Counted from the stretch's first letter, positions 44,589 to 54,295 are shown. The stretch is 64,000 nt of DNA from Myxococcus xanthus (GCF_013116825.1 NZ_JABFNS010000014.1:1-64000), one strand, 5' to 3'. Numbers and translations are program-made. Notes: a model not told the origin generated them from the sequence alone.

Positions 44589-45260
44589 CTATTTGGCCGC
44601 GGGCGGCTTGGCGGCCTTGGGGACCTTCTCCCAGTCGGCCAGGAACTTCTTGATGCCGGCGTCGGTGAGCGGGTGGTTCGCCAGTTGGGTGATGACATTG
44701 TAGGGCAGCGTGGCCACGTCCGCGCCCAGGCGGGCGGCCTGGAGCACGTGCACGGGGTTGCGCACGCTGGCCACCAGCACCTGCGTGTTGAAGTGCTCGT
44801 AGTTCCGGTAGATTTCCAGGATGTGGGAGATGAGCTCCATGCCGTCCTGGGAGATGTCATCCAACCGGCCCACGAAGGGCGACACGTAGGTCGCGCCGGC
44901 CTTGGCGCACAGCAGGGCCTGGTTGGCGGAGAAACACAGCGTGACGTTGGTGCGGATGCCCTCGGCGGTCAGCGCCTTGGTGGCCTTCATGCCCTCCACG
45001 CCCATGGGAATCTTCACCACGACGTTGTCGTGGATCTTCGCCAGGGAGCGGCCTTCCTTGATGAGCTCGTCCGCTTCCATGGACACACATTCGGCGCTGA
45101 TAGGGCCGTCCACGATGGAGCAGATTTCGCGGATGGTCTCCTCCAGGCCCCGGCCTACCTTGGCGAGCAAGGACGGGTTGGTCGTCACTCCGTCCACGCA
45201 GCCCATGGCGTGGGCCTTGCGAATCTCCTCCACGTCGGCGCTGTCGATGAAGAACTTCAT
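44589..45260 (-). CDS. fsa: Fructose-6-phosphate aldolase / transaldolase-like protein
   Basis: The product belongs to the small (about 220 residue) decameric class I aldolases that include FSA and type 3B transaldolases. It opens [16 protein letters not shown], has [11 protein letters not shown], the Schiff-base Lys in [12 protein letters not shown] (about 86), and [13 protein letters not shown]. Sequence does not fully separate FSA from transaldolase activity. The ATG at 45260 is preceded by GAGGGA. A Lys/Pro/Ala tail ends the protein. It stands alone with its own terminator. Confidence 0.9.
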   Translation of the reverse strand: MKFFIDSADVEEIRKAHAMGCVDGVTTNPSLLAKVGRGLEETIREICSIVDGPISAECVSMEADELIKEGRSLAKIHDNVVVKIPMGVEGMKATKALTAEGIRTNVTLCFSANQALLCAKAGATYVSPFVGRLDDISQDGMELISHILEIYRNYEHFNTQVLVASVRNPVHVLQAARLGADVATLPYNVITQLANHPLTDAGIKKFLADWEKVPKAAKPPAAK

Positions 45261-45392
45261 CTCGTCCCTCTCTTGAAGGTGGAATGTGCCCCGGCCAAAG
45301 GAGGCCGGGCGAGCAGGCGCGTAACCGATGCCCCCCCATGCGTCAAGGGTGGCCACCGCGGGGGGGCGGAGGTAGAAGGCCGGACACTGAAC

Positions 45393-46451
45393 ATGGCCCG
45401 CCCTTCCCGCTCCGCCGCCAAGAAGCCCCGCCTGCGCGCCCTCCCCGGCCGTCCCGCACAGGCGCCTGCCGTCCTCCCCGATGCGGAGGCCACGCTCGCC
45501 TACGCGCGGAGCGTGCTGGAGGCCGAGGCCCGCGCCATCCTCGGCGTGACGGAACGTCTGGGAGACGACTTCCTGCGCGCCGTGCAACTGGTGCGCGACT
45601 GCCGGGGCCAGGTCATCGTCACCGGCATGGGCAAGGCGGGCCACATCGGCCAGAAGCTCTCCGCCACGCTGGCCTCCACGGGCATCCGCTCCGTGTACCT
45701 CCACCCCGCCGAGGCCGTGCACGGAGACCTGGGCCGCGTGGGCCGGGGCGACGTCATCCTCGCGCTGTCCAACAGCGGCTCCACGGAAGAGCTGATTCGC
45801 CTGCTCCCCTCCTTCAAACGGATGGAGACGCCCGTCATCGCCCTCACCGGCGACGCGAAGAGCCCGCTGGGCCGCGGCGCGGACGTGGTGCTGGACATCG
45901 GCGCCATCGCGGAGGCGTGCCCCATGGGCCTGGTGCCCACGGCCTCCACCGCCGCGCTGCACGCGATTGGCGACGCGCTGGCGATGACGGTGCTGCGCTC
46001 GCGGCCCTTCGGCACGGAGGACTACGCGCTGCTGCACCCGGGCGGGAAGCTGGGGCGCTCCGTACAGCGCGTCTTCGAGCTGATGCGCACCGGCAACGCC
46101 AACCCGCTGGTGCGCGACACCTCGCCCCTGTCCGCGGTGGTGGGGGTGATGACGAAGACGCCGGGCCGTCCGGGCGCCGCGTGCGTGGTGGACAAGGCGG
46201 GGAAGCTGGTGGGCATCTTCACCGACGGCGACTTGCGCCGCCGCGTGGAGGCGGGCCTCACCGACTTCACCGTGCCCGTGCGCGAGCTGATGGGGAAGAA
46301 CCCGCGCTGCGTGACGCCGGAGACGCTGGTGCTGGCCGCGGCCACGCAGATGCGCGAGCTGCGGGTGGACCAGCTCCCCGTGGTGGACGTGGAAGGCCGC
46401 GCCGTGGGCCTGCTCGACGTGCAGGACCTGCTGGCCGCGAAGTTCGTCTGA
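45393..46451 (+). CDS. kdsD: KpsF/GutQ-type arabinose-5-phosphate isomerase
   Basis: The enzyme converts ribulose 5-phosphate to arabinose 5-phosphate for KDO and hence lipopolysaccharide. An SIS domain (about 45-190, [28 protein letters not shown]) is followed by two CBS domains (about 210-350). Length 352, with an extra basic Ala/Pro-rich N-terminus of about 25 residues. The ATG at 45393 was chosen as the last Met before the conserved part; the ribosome binding site is weak. The C-terminal tail coding sequence is partly duplicated downstream. Confidence 0.92.
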   Translation: MARPSRSAAKKPRLRALPGRPAQAPAVLPDAEATLAYARSVLEAEARAILGVTERLGDDFLRAVQLVRDCRGQVIVTGMGKAGHIGQKLSATLASTGIRSVYLHPAEAVHGDLGRVGRGDVILALSNSGSTEELIRLLPSFKRMETPVIALTGDAKSPLGRGADVVLDIGAIAEACPMGLVPTASTAALHAIGDALAMTVLRSRPFGTEDYALLHPGGKLGRSVQRVFELMRTGNANPLVRDTSPLSAVVGVMTKTPGRPGAACVVDKAGKLVGIFTDGDLRRRVEAGLTDFTVPVRELMGKNPRCVTPETLVLAAATQMRELRVDQLPVVDVEGRAVGLLDVQDLLAAKFV

Positions 46452-46534
46452 GGCGTGGGCCGCGGAGTGCCGCCGCGGGGTCCTGCTGAACCTGCAGGAC
46501 CCGCCGGCCGCGAAGCACTTCTAGCGCGTGGGCG
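46420..46534 (+). repeat. Imperfect direct repeat of the kdsD 3' end
   Basis: The last codons and stop of kdsD (46420-46460, TGCAGGACCTGCTGGCCGCG and onward through the stop to GCGTGGGC) recur at 46493-46534 as TGCAGGACCCGCCGGCCGCG and onward. The copies start 73 nt apart. The second copy reads [10 protein letters not shown] and then a stop, against [10 protein letters not shown] for the gene. It is probably a recombination scar, not a gene. Confidence 0.75.
46478..46502. terminator. Stem-loop between kdsD and the TPR gene
   Basis: GGGTCCTGC (46478-46486) pairs perfectly with GCAGGACCC (46494-46502) around a 7-nt loop. It is placed to end both convergent transcripts. The right arm lies in the duplicated kdsD tail, so the duplication created part of the hairpin. 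Confidence 0.55.
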
Positions 46535-47875
46535 CTACTTGCCCAGCTTCGCCTGCAGGCTGGCCTTGTTGGGGTAGTCCGGCGCGTCGGTGGCGAGCTT
46601 CTCCCAGAGCGCCTTCGCGCCCTTGTCGTCGCCCTTGGCCTTAAGCGTGTCGCCCAGCTTCTCCACGGAGAGCGGGTCGGTCTGCACGGCCACGCCCCAC
46701 ACGCGCACCGCCATGGGACGCTCCAGGGACACCAGGGCCCAGGCCATGCCCGCCTTCGCGCGCCCGTTCTCCGGCTGGAAGGGCACCACTCGCGTGTAGT
46801 TGGCGAGCGCTTCCTGGTACTGGCCCTTCGCCAGGAGCTCCTCGCCCTCGTCCACCAGCTTCGCCAGGCCCTGCTCCAGCTCCGGCGTGCGCTCGGTGCT
46901 CTTCACCGCGTCCACCATCTCCTGCGACAGCGGCCGCGGCGCATCCGGCGCGGCGGCGGCGGGCGCCTGCGACAGGCGGATGCGGCGGTCCTCCGCGCGC
47001 GAGGCGAGCAGCTGCTTGCGGCCCCCCGCCTTCACCGTCTCCTCCACCAGCGCCACCATCCGCTTCGCCATGGGCGCGCGGAACGAATCCGGGTACGTGG
47101 TCGCGACCGCCTCGAAGCCCTCGCCCGCCTTCTTCAGCGCCGCCACGTCATCGCCCTTCGTCTCGAAGAGCAGCGCCGCGCGCGCGTAGAGGGCCTCCTC
47201 GTGCAGGGGCTCCACCTCCAGCACGGCGTCGTAGGCCACCAGCGCCTTGCCGCTGTCGTTGGACAGGTAGAGCGTGTTGGCCTGCATCACCGCCACGTCC
47301 AGCACCGGCGCCAGCGCCGCGCGCGCACAGGCCGCCGCGCCCGCGGTGTCACCCTTCTTCGCGCGAGCCTGCGCGGCGGCGCCCATGTCCTCCACCGGCA
47401 TGTTCGGGGTGAAGCCGCAGCCCGCCGCCTCCGCGGTGGGCACCGCGGCCTTGCCCAGCTTCTTGCGCTGCGCCAGGAACAGCTCCCGCGTGGGCTGGGC
47501 GCGCGCCAGGGCCTGCTGAAGGTAGGTGCTGGCCTCCGCGTTGCGGCCGTTCACGTAGTACAGGCGGCCCAGCGACGCGGCGATTTCGAAGGTCTTCTCA
47601 CGGTCCGCCAGCCCCTCCGTGGAGTCGAGCTGGCGCAGCAGCTCCTCCGCGGACGGCGGCGCCCGGCCCGTGCCCGACATGGGCGGGTGGCCCGGGGGCA
47701 GTTGCTCCGGGCTGATGCTGGGAGCCGCGCCCTCCGCCGGCGGGTGGCCCTCCGGCAGGCCAGAGGTGGCGGGAGAGGCCGTGGTCCCCGGAGGGATGAC
47801 CGGGTGGCCGGGAGGCAGCGTCGAGGGCTGGGCGGTCAGCAGCGCCGCGGTGGCCAGGGCAAGGGACAGGTTCAT
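46535..47875 (-). CDS. Exported TPR-repeat protein with PPGHP motifs
   Basis: A signal peptide (about 1-16, LSLALATAALLTAQ) is followed by a Pro/Gly-rich stretch with LPPGHP, LPEGHPP and LPPGHPP repeats, then about 370 residues of TPR-like helices. The product of 446 residues is probably periplasmic. A related LPPGHP segment is seen near TPR domains in some cytochrome c assembly proteins, but no heme gene is here. The start overlaps the folK stop (ATGA), so it is the last, translationally coupled gene of the lysine/folate operon. Function is unknown. Confidence 0.82.
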   Translation of the reverse strand: MNLSLALATAALLTAQPSTLPPGHPVIPPGTTASPATSGLPEGHPPAEGAAPSISPEQLPPGHPPMSGTGRAPPSAEELLRQLDSTEGLADREKTFEIAASLGRLYYVNGRNAEASTYLQQALARAQPTRELFLAQRKKLGKAAVPTAEAAGCGFTPNMPVEDMGAAAQARAKKGDTAGAAACARAALAPVLDVAVMQANTLYLSNDSGKALVAYDAVLEVEPLHEEALYARAALLFETKGDDVAALKKAGEGFEAVATTYPDSFRAPMAKRMVALVEETVKAGGRKQLLASRAEDRRIRLSQAPAAAAPDAPRPLSQEMVDAVKSTERTPELEQGLAKLVDEGEELLAKGQYQEALANYTRVVPFQPENGRAKAGMAWALVSLERPMAVRVWGVAVQTDPLSVEKLGDTLKAKGDDKGAKALWEKLATDAPDYPNKASLQAKLGK

Positions 47876-48396
47876 GTGTCGTTGCTCGAGTAGCTCGCTT
47901 CCGGCCACCACGTGGCCTCGCTCCTGCGGACATCCTGCGGGGCGAGTTTCCCGAGGAGCTCCTTCACCGACATCCCCAGTACCGGATGACGCAGGTGGGG
48001 CGCCAGTTCAACGAGCGGCTCCAGGGCGAAGCGGCGCTTGTGCAGCTCCAGGTGGGGCACCTGGAGCGTGGGGTCGGCCACCACCTGTCCCTCCCAGAAG
48101 AGGATGTCCAGGTCGATGGTGCGCGGGCCCCAGCGCACCTCCCGGGTGCGGCCCAGGTCCTTCTCAATCTGCTGAAGGATGCAGAGCAGCCGCTGCGGCG
48201 GCAGGCCACACTCCAGGGCCACCACCGCGTTGAGGAAGCGCGGCTGCGGCGGCCCCACGGGGGCGCTGTCGAAAAGGGAGGAGCAGTGGAGCACCGCCAC
48301 CGCGTCGATGCGGGACAGCGCGGACAGGGCGGCGACGAGATGATTCTCGCGCTCCCCCTCGTTGGAACCCAACCCGACGTAGACGGTGTCGCTCAC
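47872..48396 (-). CDS. folK: 2-amino-4-hydroxy-6-hydroxymethyldihydropteridine pyrophosphokinase
   Basis: HPPK activates the pterin for folate synthesis. The 174-residue protein contains VYVGLGSNEGERENHL, the loop FDSAPVGPPQPRFLNAVV and the ATP/Mg signature RWGPRTIDLDILF (about 88-100). VPHLELHKRRFALEPLVELAP is the typical C-terminal HPPK region. It overlaps both the preceding FAH gene and the following TPR gene by 4 nt. No other folate gene adjoins. Confidence 0.95.
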   Translation of the reverse strand: MSDTVYVGLGSNEGERENHLVAALSALSRIDAVAVLHCSSLFDSAPVGPPQPRFLNAVVALECGLPPQRLLCILQQIEKDLGRTREVRWGPRTIDLDILFWEGQVVADPTLQVPHLELHKRRFALEPLVELAPHLRHPVLGMSVKELLGKLAPQDVRRSEATWWPEASYSSNDT

Positions 48397-49163
48397 GGCT
48401 CCATCTCAACAGGGTTCACCAGGGTTCCGATTCCCTCCAGCTCCACCTCCACCGTGTCCCCGGCCGACAGCTTCCCCACACCCGACGGCGTCCCGGTGCT
48501 GACGATGTCCCCGGGCAGCAGCGTCATGATGTGGGAGATGAACGACACCAGGCGCGCGGGACTGAAAATCATGTCGGACGTGCGGCTGTCCTGGCGCACC
48601 TGCCCGTTCACCCGGCACACGATGCGGAGGTCGTCGGGAGACAGGCCCGTCACCGCCCACGGCCCCGCGCACGCGAAGGTGTCGTAGCCCTTGGCGCGGG
48701 TGTGCTGAATCTCGCGGCGCTGGACGTCGCGCGCCGTCACGTCGTTGAAGCACGTGAGGCCCCAGATGGCGCGCGCGGCGGTGGACTCGTTGGCGTTCTT
48801 CAACTTCTCGCCGATGACGAGCGCCAGCTCCGCCTCGTAGTGGACTTCCTGGCTCGCCTTGGGGATGCGGATGGGCGAGCCCGTGCCATTGAGCGCCGTG
48901 GAGGGCTTGGTGAAGATGAGCGGCTCGGGCGGCACCGGCTTGCCCATCTCCTCCGCGTGCTTGCGGTAGTTCTGACCGATACACACGACCTTGGACGCGT
49001 CCGACGGCACCAGCAGCGTCAGCGAGGACAGCGAACGGTGGATGCCCGTCTCCTTCGCGCCGGCCCAGGGCGCGGCGGTGAGGACCACCACCTCGGAGCC
49101 TTCCACCCGGCCGTGGTGCGCACGGCCCTCATGCAGGAAGCGGCAGTAGCGCGCGGTCGTCAT
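48393..49163 (-). CDS. Fumarylacetoacetate hydrolase family protein
   Basis: The FAH fold is shown by [26 protein letters not shown], the metal-binding Glu pair in [13 protein letters not shown], and [13 protein letters not shown]. Length 256 is typical of bacterial members such as acylpyruvases, oxaloacetate decarboxylases and HpcE-like enzymes. The exact substrate is not readable. It is embedded in the lysine/folate operon, overlapping dapB upstream and folK downstream by 4 nt each. Confidence 0.9.
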   Translation of the reverse strand: MTTARYCRFLHEGRAHHGRVEGSEVVVLTAAPWAGAKETGIHRSLSSLTLLVPSDASKVVCIGQNYRKHAEEMGKPVPPEPLIFTKPSTALNGTGSPIRIPKASQEVHYEAELALVIGEKLKNANESTAARAIWGLTCFNDVTARDVQRREIQHTRAKGYDTFACAGPWAVTGLSPDDLRIVCRVNGQVRQDSRTSDMIFSPARLVSFISHIMTLLPGDIVSTGTPSGVGKLSAGDTVEVELEGIGTLVNPVEMEP

Positions 49164-49975
49164 GAAGTCCTCTGGAAGCCGAGCACGTCGGCCATGTCAT
49201 GGAGACCCGGCGCGCGCCCCACCACCCAGCGCGCGGCCCTCAGCGCGCCAGCAGCGAACTGGTCTCGGTTGGTGGCGCGGTGCGTGAGCTCGATGCGCTC
49301 GCCCTCGCCCAGGAAGTACACGGTGTGCTCGCCCACCACGTCGCCGCCCCGCAGCGTCTGCACACCAATCTCGCGCGCGGGCCGCGCGCCAATCTGCCCA
49401 TGCCTGGCGAAGGTGAGGTCCTCCTGGGTGCGCCCCAGGGCCTCCGCCAGTACGTCCGCCAGCCGCAGCGCGGTGCCGCTGGGCGCGTCCTTCTTCATGC
49501 GGTGGTGCGCCTCCAGCACCTCCACGTCGAAGCCCGGCCCCAGCACCCGCGCCAGCTCCGCCGCCATGCGGATGACCAGGTTGACGCCCACCGACATGTT
49601 CGGCGCGGCGACGATGGGCACCGCCTTCGCGCTCTCCGCCAGCGCCGCGGACGCCTCCGGCGTGAAGCCGGTGGAGCCCACCACCAGGGCCACGCCGCGC
49701 GCGGCACACACCTTCGCGTGCGCCACGCTCAGCTCCGCGCTGGTGAAGTCGATGACGACGTCCGCCCGCGCGGCGTCCAGCGCTCGCTCCAGGCTGTCCA
49801 CCACCGTCACGTCCACCGGGCCCAGCCGCGCCGCCACCCCGGCGTCCTGGCCCACCGAGGCACTGCCCGGCCGCGCCGTGCCGCCCACCACCCGCAGGTC
49901 TCCCGAGTCGAGCGCCAGGCGAAGCAACGTGCTCCCCATGCGGCCGGTGATGCCGGTGATGACGGTGCGAATCAT
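49160..49975 (-). CDS. dapB: 4-hydroxy-tetrahydrodipicolinate reductase
   Basis: DapB reduces the DapA product on the way to diaminopimelate and lysine. GITGRMG (about 8-14) binds the nucleotide, [15 protein letters not shown] contains the catalytic His/Lys, and the C-terminal [18 protein letters not shown] is typical. Length 271. It follows dapA by 39 nt and overlaps the FAH gene. Diaminopimelate also feeds the peptidoglycan made by the PBP at 32 kb. Confidence 0.96.
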   Translation of the reverse strand: MIRTVITGITGRMGSTLLRLALDSGDLRVVGGTARPGSASVGQDAGVAARLGPVDVTVVDSLERALDAARADVVIDFTSAELSVAHAKVCAARGVALVVGSTGFTPEASAALAESAKAVPIVAAPNMSVGVNLVIRMAAELARVLGPGFDVEVLEAHHRMKKDAPSGTALRLADVLAEALGRTQEDLTFARHGQIGARPAREIGVQTLRGGDVVGEHTVYFLGEGERIELTHRATNRDQFAAGALRAARWVVGRAPGLHDMADVLGFQRTS

Positions 49976-50014
49976 GTCTGCCGCGCTCCAGGTAACGGCG
50001 GGATGAGGGAAAGC

Positions 50015-50902
50015 TCAGCCCGTGAGCAGGCCCAGTTGGCGCAGGGTGTCGCGAAGCTTCGCGGCGTTGGGCTCGGTCATCTGCACCAGGGGCAACCGCA
50101 TTTCGGGCCCGAACAATCCCATCACGTGCAATCCCCACTTCACGGGCGTGGGGTTGGACTCGATGAAGAGCAGGCGGTGCAGCTCGTTCATCCGCACCTG
50201 GAGGTCGCGCGCCACCGCGATATTCCCCGCGCGCGCCGCCGCCACCAGGTCCGCCATCATCCGCGGCGCCACGTTGGACGACACGGAGATGACGCCCTTG
50301 CCGCCGCAGGCGATGAAGGGCAGCACGGTGAAGTCGTCACCGGACAAGAGCGTCATCCGGTCGCCGCACTTCTCCAGGATGTCGATGGCCCGAGGCATGC
50401 TGCCGGTGGCCTCCTTGAGCGCCACCACCTCGGGGATGTCACACAGCCGCAGCACGGTGTCGGGCAGCAGGTCCACGCCCGTCCGGCCCGGCACGTTGTA
50501 GGCGATGATGGGGAAGCCCGGGTGCGCCTTGGCCACCGCGCGGTAGTGCTCCAGCAAGCCCGCCTGCGTGGGCTTGTTGTAGTAGGGCGTGACGATGAGC
50601 GTGCCGTCCGCGCCCGCGTCGCGCACGCGGCGCACGCCTTCGATGGTCTCCGCGGTGCTGTTGGAGCCGGCGCCGCCCACCACCGTCACGCGGCCCTTCG
50701 CCTCCTCCACCACCACCTTCACCGCGCGGGCCCGCTCGTCGGCCGTCATCGTCACGGCCTCGCCGGTGGTCCCCATGGGGACCAGCACGCTGGTGCCCCC
50801 TTCAATCTGCTGGCGGACCAGCGCCCGGTAAGCGGGCTCATCGAGCGCTCCGTTGCGGAACGGAGTGGCCAGCGCCGTCATGGAGCCTTCGAAGGTCTTC
50901 AT
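50015..50902 (-). CDS. dapA: 4-hydroxy-tetrahydrodipicolinate synthase
   Basis: DapA condenses pyruvate with aspartate semialdehyde. The TIM barrel of 295 residues has MGTTGEAVTM, VTPYYNKP (Tyr107/108 region), Tyr135 in AYNVPGRTG and the Schiff-base Lys163 in VVALKEATG. All catalytic residues are present. It follows lysA by 16 nt, preserving an operon order lysA-dapA-dapB. Confidence 0.97.
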   Translation of the reverse strand: MKTFEGSMTALATPFRNGALDEPAYRALVRQQIEGGTSVLVPMGTTGEAVTMTADERARAVKVVVEEAKGRVTVVGGAGSNSTAETIEGVRRVRDAGADGTLIVTPYYNKPTQAGLLEHYRAVAKAHPGFPIIAYNVPGRTGVDLLPDTVLRLCDIPEVVALKEATGSMPRAIDILEKCGDRMTLLSGDDFTVLPFIACGGKGVISVSSNVAPRMMADLVAAARAGNIAVARDLQVRMNELHRLLFIESNPTPVKWGLHVMGLFGPEMRLPLVQMTEPNAAKLRDTLRQLGLLTG

Positions 50903-50918
50903 GCCGGCGCTTATACGT

Positions 50919-52160
50919 TCAGGCCCGCTCGCCGCGCCAGAGATCCTCGACGCGCTCCCGCTCCCGGACCACGCGCCACGCCTCGCCGTCCACCAGCACC
51001 TCGGCCGGGCGTGGCCGGGAGTTATAAGTGGACGACATACTCATGCCGTACGCGCCCGCGCTCATGAAAGCGAACAACTCGCCTGCTTGCGGAAGCACCA
51101 GGGGCCGCGCCTTCGCCAGCACGTCGGTGGATTCACACACCGGCCCCACCACGTCTACCTCCACCGCCTTGCCCCGCCGCTTCACCAGGGGCTGAAGGCC
51201 GTGGTGCGCCTCGTAGAGCGCGGGGCGCAGCAAGTCATTCATGCCCGCGTCCACCACCACGAAGTGCCGCGCTGGCGTCTTCTTCCGGTACAGCACGCGC
51301 GTGAGCAACACGCCCGCGTTGCCCACCAGCGCCCGGCCCGGCTCCAGGATGAGCGTGGCCCCGGTGGCACCCGCCGCGGCCAGCACGGTGCGGGCGTACT
51401 CCTCCGGAGACGGCGGCGTCTCGTCCGAATAGGTGATGCCCAGCCCGCCGCCCACGTCCAGGTACGCCAGCGGATGGCCCTTTTCCTTGAGCGCGGAGTA
51501 CAGGCCCGCCACCTTGGACAAGGCCGCGCGAATGGGCGCCGTCTGGGTGAGCTGCGAGCCGATGTGGCAGTCCAGCCCGGCGGCCAGCAGGCCCTTCATC
51601 TTCTTCGCGCGCGCGTAGAGGGCCACCGCCTCCTCGAACGGCACGCCGAACTTCGACGTCTTCAAACCGGTGGAGATGTAACGGTGCGTGCGCGCATCCA
51701 CGTCCGGATTCACCCGAAGGGCGAATGGCGCGCGGCGCCCCAGGCGGCGTCCCACGGCGTCCAGCGCCTCCAACTCCTCGGCGCTCTCCACGTTGAAGAG
51801 GAGGATGCCCGCGGCCAGCGCCGTCTCCATCTCCTCCTGCGTCTTGCCCACGCCAGCGAACACTGTCTTCCCGGCGTCGCCGCCCACATGCCGCACCCGG
51901 GCCAGTTCGCCTCCGGAGACGATGTCGAACCCGCCGCCCCGCTCGGCGATGAGCCGGAGGATGGCCAGGTTCGAGTTGGCCTTCACCGAGTAGCAGATGA
52001 GGTGCGGCCGGTCTCCGAAGGCCTCCGTCACCACCCGGATGTGCCGGGTGAGCGTGGCGGTGGAGTACACGTAGGTGGGCGTGCCCACGGACTCGGCGAT
52101 GGCCGCCAGCGGCACCTCCTCCGCGTAGAGTACGCCCTTGCGGTAGGCGAAGTGATTCAC
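50919..52160 (-). CDS. lysA: Diaminopimelate decarboxylase
   Basis: LysA makes lysine from meso-diaminopimelate with PLP. Lys60 in CYSVKANSN forms the PLP aldimine, HIGSQLT and GGGLGITY are phosphate/substrate loops, and the Cys of VCESTDVLA (about 345) completes the dimer active site. Length 413. The GTG start at 52160 overlaps the lipoprotein stop (GTGA), so translation is coupled. A longer open frame upstream belongs to no conserved sequence. Confidence 0.95.
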   Translation of the reverse strand: MNHFAYRKGVLYAEEVPLAAIAESVGTPTYVYSTATLTRHIRVVTEAFGDRPHLICYSVKANSNLAILRLIAERGGGFDIVSGGELARVRHVGGDAGKTVFAGVGKTQEEMETALAAGILLFNVESAEELEALDAVGRRLGRRAPFALRVNPDVDARTHRYISTGLKTSKFGVPFEEAVALYARAKKMKGLLAAGLDCHIGSQLTQTAPIRAALSKVAGLYSALKEKGHPLAYLDVGGGLGITYSDETPPSPEEYARTVLAAAGATGATLILEPGRALVGNAGVLLTRVLYRKKTPARHFVVVDAGMNDLLRPALYEAHHGLQPLVKRRGKAVEVDVVGPVCESTDVLAKARPLVLPQAGELFAFMSAGAYGMSMSSTYNSRPRPAEVLVDGEAWRVVRERERVEDLWRGERA

Positions 52161-52405
52161 GGGGCTCCCGCGTCCTCGGACTCCGGCGGTGACAGCGGTG
52201 TCTCCACGCCGGTCTCCGGCGTGGGAGACAGGTTGGGCCCCGACGGCTCCAGGGGCCCTCGCTCCGACGCAGGGGGCGGCGGCTGCGTCTGCGTCGCGGG
52301 CGCTGGCGGCGGCCCGGGCGGCCGAGGCGGCCCCTTGATGCCACACGCCGCCAGCGTCAGTGACACGCTGGCGGCCACGCACAGCCGCGCGAGGACCTGG
52401 CGCAT
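52157..52405 (-). CDS. lptM: LptM-like small lipoprotein
   Basis: An 82-residue lipoprotein. The lipobox is LTLAAC with Cys21, followed by GIKGPPRPP, the conserved start of the LptM (YifL) family, which helps mature the LPS translocon LptD/E. The rest is Pro/Glu-rich and disordered. Relatives are often encoded next to lysA or dapF, as here, which supports the call. Start lies 2 nt after the stop of the outer-membrane protein gene, and its end overlaps lysA. Confidence 0.75.
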   Translation of the reverse strand: MRQVLARLCVAASVSLTLAACGIKGPPRPPGPPPAPATQTQPPPPASERGPLEPSGPNLSPTPETGVETPLSPPESEDAGAP

Positions 52406-52407
52406 GG

Positions 52408-54219
52408 CTAGAACTGCATCCCCAGCCACGCGCGGATGGTCTGCGGCGTGTCCAGGTCGCTGCGCAGCGCCTCGTTGAACTCCTGCAGGCCGCTCATCGG
52501 GAACAGGATGCCGTAGGCGACGCCGGCGACGAACCCGTCCTCCGTCTTGTAGTCCGCGCCCACGTTGACCTCCAGGCCCAGCGCCTTGTTCGTGAAGGAC
52601 GGCGTGGACTGCGCGTACATGGCCTGCGAGTAGATGACGCGGCCGTAGATGTCGAAGCCCTCGGTGATGGTGTACTTCGCCGACGGGCGGACATAGAACG
52701 CGTCCGTCACCCCGACCAGCAGCTCGCGCCACAGGATGAGGTCGACGCGGTAGTCGCGGTTGAAGCGGAAGTTGCGGATGGCGTTGTCCCTGCAGCCACC
52801 CACGTCGCAGGCGTACTGCGGGCCCTCGAAGTCCCCTTCCACCGTCCGACCATTGGGGCCCGAGCCCGGACGGCCCGGCTGGTTGCCGAAGCCCGGCGCC
52901 TTGTCGCCGGAGGCGAAGCCCAGCTCCAGGTTCAGCGACAGCTTCTGGTCCAGCAGCCGCAGCTCGCCCTGCGCAACGCCGCCGAACTGGGCCACGGTGA
53001 GGCTCTGGTTGAGCGTGGGGTCGTTGATGCCGCCCACGTCCAGCGCGCGGTTGCCGATGCGGCCCAGTTGGGCGGCGGCCTCGAACTCCAGCCGCCAGTT
53101 CTTCTCCTCGTACTTCAGCCACAGGTCCGGCACGAACAGCGACGCGTCGCGCGGGATGAAGCCGGTGTTCTGGCCGTTCGTGGTGGAGCCGTCGTACTCC
53201 CACTTCTGGGTGCGGTAGGTGAAGTGCAGGCCGTACTGGAGCACGCCCTGGTTGTTGTCCAGCTTGGAGCGGATGACCTGGTCGGTGTCCCGGCGCGCGA
53301 TGGCAATCACCCAGCTGTGCGCGTCATCGGACTGGGTCAGGTCGATGGGCTCGCCCACGGTGCCGCGCGTGTCGGTGACGCCCTCCGAGTTGAAGTCCAG
53401 CATCGGCGTCACGTACCAGCCCTCGAAGGGGTTGGTGACGAACTGGACGCGGTCCACGGTGTCGCCGAAGTCGCAGTCGAAGCAGGTGCCGTCGTTGCGC
53501 AGCATGCCCAGGCCCCACTGGCTGCCCATGCGGCCGAAGCGCAGGATGCCCACCGGCGTCTTCACCTCACCGTAGGCGCGGCGCAGCTTGATGGAGTCCT
53601 GGAGCGCGTCCGCCAGCGGGTCCTGGCTCTCGGAGAAGATGCCGAAGAGGTTGCGCGTGTTGCCGGGCAGCAGCGTGTCCGGCATGGCGCCCATGATGAA
53701 GTTGTCCAGGCCGAGGACCTCCATCTTCAACGCCACCTGCTCGGAGATGTTGAAGGTGGGCGCCAGGCGCACGCGCATGGTGGCGAAGGACTGGGTGTTC
53801 TCCTGCGCGCTGCGAGGCGAGCGCGGGAAGAGCTCCCGGCCAGGCGCCTTGCCCAGGTCGAACTTGTAGAAGAGCGTGGGGCGGACGCGGAAGTAGCCGT
53901 CGAGCGTGAAGACCTCGAGCTTGCGCTTCTCCTCCGGGAACTCCTCGGCCCACTCGTCCGTGGCGCCAATGGACTGCTTGGCGGCCTCGGCGCGAATCTC
54001 CTCGCGCAGCTCCTCCTTCAGCGCTTCCAGGTCGTCACGGCTGACGCCCTCGCGAGTGGAGGACACAGGCGCGGTCTCCGCGGGAACAGACTCCGCGGGG
54101 GCGGCGGGAGCAGCGGGTGCGGCTTCCGCGGGCGCGGGCGGGCTACCCTCCGGCACCGGCGTCTGAGCGGTGGCCGTGGACGAAGCGACGAGTAGCGCCG
54201 CCAGCAGGGCGTGAGACAT
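52408..54219 (-). CDS. Outer-membrane beta-barrel-like protein of myxobacterial type
   Basis: A signal peptide (about 1-18, LLAALLVASSTATA) precedes a Pro/Ala/Glu linker and a coiled-coil-like helix (REGVSRDDLEALKEELREE). Residues 105-603 are rich in alternating aromatic strands, for example GYFRVRPTLFYKF and WRLEFEAAAQLG, ending in an aromatic residue (WLGMQF). This is the pattern of porin-like barrels. A pair of cysteines, CFDCDFGD, occurs near 255. It resembles uncharacterised proteins known mainly from Deltaproteobacteria/Myxococcota. First gene of the lysine/folate operon. Confidence 0.75.
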   Translation of the reverse strand: MSHALLAALLVASSTATAQTPVPEGSPPAPAEAAPAAPAAPAESVPAETAPVSSTREGVSRDDLEALKEELREEIRAEAAKQSIGATDEWAEEFPEEKRKLEVFTLDGYFRVRPTLFYKFDLGKAPGRELFPRSPRSAQENTQSFATMRVRLAPTFNISEQVALKMEVLGLDNFIMGAMPDTLLPGNTRNLFGIFSESQDPLADALQDSIKLRRAYGEVKTPVGILRFGRMGSQWGLGMLRNDGTCFDCDFGDTVDRVQFVTNPFEGWYVTPMLDFNSEGVTDTRGTVGEPIDLTQSDDAHSWVIAIARRDTDQVIRSKLDNNQGVLQYGLHFTYRTQKWEYDGSTTNGQNTGFIPRDASLFVPDLWLKYEEKNWRLEFEAAAQLGRIGNRALDVGGINDPTLNQSLTVAQFGGVAQGELRLLDQKLSLNLELGFASGDKAPGFGNQPGRPGSGPNGRTVEGDFEGPQYACDVGGCRDNAIRNFRFNRDYRVDLILWRELLVGVTDAFYVRPSAKYTITEGFDIYGRVIYSQAMYAQSTPSFTNKALGLEVNVGADYKTEDGFVAGVAYGILFPMSGLQEFNEALRSDLDTPQTIRAWLGMQF

Positions 54220-54295
54220 GGGCAACGATCTCCAGGGCCACCTGGGGCGGCCGGGTCTGAAAGGCGGGCGATTCAAGCGACGGGACCAAGGGGTG

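Noticed and set aside
46493-46534. Small gene after kdsD
   Set aside because: The coding-like tail is a degenerate copy of the kdsD end with no start or ribosome binding site.
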